64,000 nucleotides of DNA. Source: an uncultured Dorea sp. Its GTDB lineage: Bacteria; Bacillota; Clostridia; Lachnospirales; Lachnospiraceae. Where the stretch lies: assembly GCA_910578495.1 (NCBI GenBank), contig CAJTRE010000008.1, positions 1 to 64,000 of the forward strand. The letters are read 5' to 3'. The notes under the pieces are model-generated. The model was not told the DNA's origin. It searched no databases and saw only the letters and a program-made list of their open reading frames with translations. Position 1 is the stretch's first letter. Every line of letters begins with the position of its first letter. The translations under genes and the position numbers were made by a program. Shown one piece after another: positions 61,574 to 64,000 of this stretch.

Positions 61574-63463
61574 TCAATGTTTCTTTTTGTGTACATTTCG
61601 AATCGTCTTCTTTTTCTTTTTGGTCGTTTCGTATTTGTTTCTGTTATCATCATTCCGATAAGTTTTATGCTTTGGACGGATGAGACAATTCTTATCATAC
61701 CCCACAAGGTCCATACGCCCGGCTTTTTGAAGCGCCTCTAAAACCAGATCATAATTCTTTGGATTCCGGTACTGTATCAGCGCTCTTTGCATCGCTTTCT
61801 CATGGGGATTCTTTGGCACATAAACTGGCTTCATATCCCGAGGATCCACTCCGGTATAATACATACAGGTAGAAATGGTAGAGGGCGTCGGATAAAAGTC
61901 CTGCACCTGCTCTGGCATATAACCAAGATCCCGCAAATATTCTGCAAGTTCTACCGCTTCTTTTATCGTAGAACCGGGATGAGAAGACATGAGATAAGGT
62001 ACCAGATACTGTTCTTTTCCAATCTCCTTGTTGATTCGTTTATATTTTTTAACAAATGCCTGATACACGCTGTTTTCCGGCTTTCCCATTTTGTTAAGAA
62101 CTGCATCTGCAACATGCTCAGGAGCAACCTTTAACTGTCCGCTTACATGGTGTTTACAAAGTTCATAGAAAAAAGTATCGTCCTTATCTGCCAGTACATA
62201 GTCAAACCGGATGCCGGAACGGATAAATACTTTCTTTACATTCGGAAGTTCTCTGAGTTTCTGCAGCAATTCAATATAATCCCGGTGGTCGGCTTTTAAA
62301 TTTTTACATGGTTTTGGAAACAGACATTGTTTGTTTTTGCATACACCATGTTCCATCTGTTTACTGCAGGAAGGATGTCTGAAATCTGCCGTAGGACCTC
62401 CTACATCGTGGATATAGCCTTTGAAATCGTCCTCCCAGATAAATTTCTGTGCCTCCGAAATTAGCGACTCATGGCTTCTGGTCTGGATAATTCTCCCTTG
62501 ATGGAAGGTAAGTGCACAGAAATTACAGCCTCCAAAACATCCGCGGTTGCTGATCAAACTAAATTTTACTTCTGAAATTGCCGGAACGCCGCCCGCCTCC
62601 TCGTAGGACGGATGATAGGTTCTCATATAGGGGTAACTGTATGTTCTGTCCATCTCTGCCTGAGTTAGAGGCTTTGACGGTGGGTTCTGCACTACATACA
62701 GATGTTCGCCATAAGGCTCTGCCATTCGTTTTCCAGAGAAAGGATCGGTATTACAATACTGTGTATAAAAACTTCTGGCATAATTTAATTTTTCTGACTT
62801 TAACTCTTCATAGGACGGAAGAACAATGGCGTCATACACTGAGTCCAAACTTTTTACCTTACAAACCGTACCATCAATATATGTAATGTCCTTAATATTA
62901 AGTCCGCTGTCTAATGCTTCGGCAATCTCTATGACCGAGCGTTCTCCCATTCCGTAAGAAATCAGATCGGCGCCGGAATCCAGCAAAATAGAGCGTTTTA
63001 ATTTGTCAGACCAATAATCATAGTGCGCCATTCTGCGAAGACTTGCTTCAATACCTCCTAAGATGATCGGCGTATCCTTATATACCCGGCGAATCAGATT
63101 GCTATACACTACCGCCGCATAATCAGGGCGTTTTCCCATGATTCCGCCCGGAGTAAATGCGTCCGTTTTCCTCTGCTTTTTGGATACGGAATAATGATTC
63201 ACCATAGAGTCCATGTTACCGGAAGATACTAAGAATCCAAGCCTCGGCTTTCCAAGGATAGTGATACTCTTCTCATCTTTCCAATCCGGCTGCGCGATTA
63301 TTCCGACTTTGTATCCATGGGCTTCCAATGTGCGCATAATGATCGCATGTCCGAAAGACGGGTGATCCACATAAGCATCCCCGGACACATAGACAAAATC
63401 AAGCTGCTCCCAGCCCCTTGCTTCCATATCTTGTTTACAGATTGGTAAAAATCTCTGTTGCAT
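61574..63463 (-). CDS. YgiQ family radical SAM protein
   Basis: A 629-residue protein of the UPF0313 family. The N-terminal DAYVDHPSFGHAIIMRTLEAHGY region is B12-domain-like, the radical SAM Cys triad is CFGGCNFCALTFHQG near residue 310, and a second Cys cluster (CSKQMEHGVCKNKQCLFPKPC) follows. A Lys/Arg-rich tail ends the protein. The function is unknown. GAGGT precedes the ATG, which directly abuts the stop of the HAD gene. Confidence 0.94.
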   Translation of the reverse strand: MQQRFLPICKQDMEARGWEQLDFVYVSGDAYVDHPSFGHAIIMRTLEAHGYKVGIIAQPDWKDEKSITILGKPRLGFLVSSGNMDSMVNHYSVSKKQRKTDAFTPGGIMGKRPDYAAVVYSNLIRRVYKDTPIILGGIEASLRRMAHYDYWSDKLKRSILLDSGADLISYGMGERSVIEIAEALDSGLNIKDITYIDGTVCKVKSLDSVYDAIVLPSYEELKSEKLNYARSFYTQYCNTDPFSGKRMAEPYGEHLYVVQNPPSKPLTQAEMDRTYSYPYMRTYHPSYEEAGGVPAISEVKFSLISNRGCFGGCNFCALTFHQGRIIQTRSHESLISEAQKFIWEDDFKGYIHDVGGPTADFRHPSCSKQMEHGVCKNKQCLFPKPCKNLKADHRDYIELLQKLRELPNVKKVFIRSGIRFDYVLADKDDTFFYELCKHHVSGQLKVAPEHVADAVLNKMGKPENSVYQAFVKKYKRINKEIGKEQYLVPYLMSSHPGSTIKEAVELAEYLRDLGYMPEQVQDFYPTPSTISTCMYYTGVDPRDMKPVYVPKNPHEKAMQRALIQYRNPKNYDLVLEALQKAGRMDLVGYDKNCLIRPKHKTYRNDDNRNKYETTKKKKKTIRNVHKKKH

Positions 63464-64000
63464 CTATGTTAATACCTCGTAAGTTCCTTGTTTAATGTCG
63501 TTATAATCTTGAATATAATAATCTGCAAGTTCTCGTTTCCGCTCCCGCTGGGCTTTTGAAAAATCATCTTCTACAGCACATACTTTCATTCCTGCATTTT
63601 TTCCTGCCAGAATCCCCATACACACATCCTCAAATACAAGACAGCGTTCCGGTTTTACTCCCAGGTTCCGGGCAGTCAGAAGATACACATCGGGCGCAGG
63701 CTTTCCGGCGCCTGCCTCACAAGCGCAGTTCACACTGTCAAAAAACGGTGCGATTTCCAGTGCCTTTAACGTGTCATCTACAAGCGTACGTCCATTGCTT
63801 GTCGCAATTCCAAGTTTCACGCCCCAATCTTTTAACAGCGTCAGAAATTCTAAGAGGCCTTTTTTTAACTCTACCTGCTTTACATAACGCTCATGCGCCA
63901 TCTGCGTCCATTCATCCATCACTTCCTCTATGGTTAAAGGAATCGTAGGAAACGTCTCCAGAAAATATCGTGCCGTCTCTGAAAAACTCATGCCCTCCAT
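63464..64000 (-). CDS. HAD-superfamily hydrolase (beta-phosphoglucomutase-like), N-terminus outside window
   Basis: The visible 178 residues carry HAD motif II (GIATSNGRTLVDDTL), the conserved Lys (AGAGKPAPDVYLLTARNLG) and motif IV (CLVFEDVCMGILAGKNAGM). Motif I (DxD) and the first cap helix are missing because the gene runs past the right edge; the first residues visible lie in the cap domain. Its end abuts ygiQ. Confidence 0.88.
   Translation of the reverse strand: MEGMSFSETARYFLETFPTIPLTIEEVMDEWTQMAHERYVKQVELKKGLLEFLTLLKDWGVKLGIATSNGRTLVDDTLKALEIAPFFDSVNCACEAGAGKPAPDVYLLTARNLGVKPERCLVFEDVCMGILAGKNAGMKVCAVEDDFSKAQRERKRELADYYIQDYNDIKQGTYEVLT

Noticed and set aside
1..64000. CRISPR arrays, rRNA, tRNA, insertion sequences
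   Set aside because: No regularly spaced repeats, no cloverleaf or rRNA signature and no transposase were found on reading; small tRNAs could only be excluded fully by a covariance search.

Overview
The window looks like a 64 kb piece of core chromosome from a low-to-mid GC Gram-positive gut anaerobe of the Clostridia, most likely Lachnospiraceae (Dorea/Blautia/Ruminococcus-like). This is inferred from gene content and order: mutS-mutL-miaA followed by a methionine-gamma-lyase-family gene, mre/pbp2/minDE/rodA/mgsA, the sepF (ylm) cluster, an rplU-prp-rpmA-obg operon, paired TIGR03960/TIGR03936 radical-SAM genes, and a HisF-like/HisI/HisE fusion. I saw no rRNA, tRNA, CRISPR, insertion sequence or prophage.

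Layout. 0.1-8.7 kb (+): mismatch repair (mutS, mutL), miaA, a small unknown gene, a PLP enzyme and the first of two flavoproteins. 8.7-20.2 kb (+): the second flavoprotein, radC, then the elongation/division block mreB-mreC-mreD-pbp2-minD-minE-rodA, mgsA and a D,D-carboxypeptidase. 20.2-26.1 kb: a lone DUF378 gene (-), then an HlyD-like protein, yggS, sepF, ylmH, lspA, rluD and a cytidylate-kinase-like gene (+). 26.2-31.8 kb: ttcA-like gene (-) and a two-component/FtsX-ABC module (+). 31.8-34.3 kb: tyrosine recombinase and LysM protein (-) divergent from lexA (+). 34.4-38.7 kb (-): rplU-prp-rpmA-obg-yhbY-nadD-yqeK-rsfS. 38.8-46.2 kb: pepV-like dipeptidase (+), then amidohydrolase, CBS protein, aspartate kinase, HAD hydrolase and two radical-SAM-linked genes (-). 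46.3-52.3 kb (-): a second two-component/ABC module behind a Y-family polymerase, YolD and a DHFR-like gene. 52.5-64 kb: ogt (+), then a dehydrogenase, a small membrane protein, the his operon (hisZ-G-D-B-IE), recU, rluA, a membrane protein, ygiQ and a truncated HAD gene (-).

The clearest regulatory picture is a local SOS network. The LysM gene (a YneA-like division inhibitor) and ogt each have a perfect TTGACA-N17-TATAAT promoter with a LexA-box-like palindrome inside the spacer, and lexA has similar boxes. The two ABC/two-component modules each carry helically phased direct repeats upstream of their transporter genes (TTGTCA and TTTATT) that look like response-regulator sites. A 42-nt element occurs twice (6079-6120 and 52389-52430), 37/42 identical without gaps, each just upstream of and co-oriented with a gene; its stem differences keep pairing through G-U wobbles. 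This is the best candidate for something undescribed. Other oddities are minD/minE without minC and with a short MinE, a PBP2 with a roughly 240-residue insertion, and a HisF-like domain that has lost both catalytic aspartates fused to HisI-HisE.
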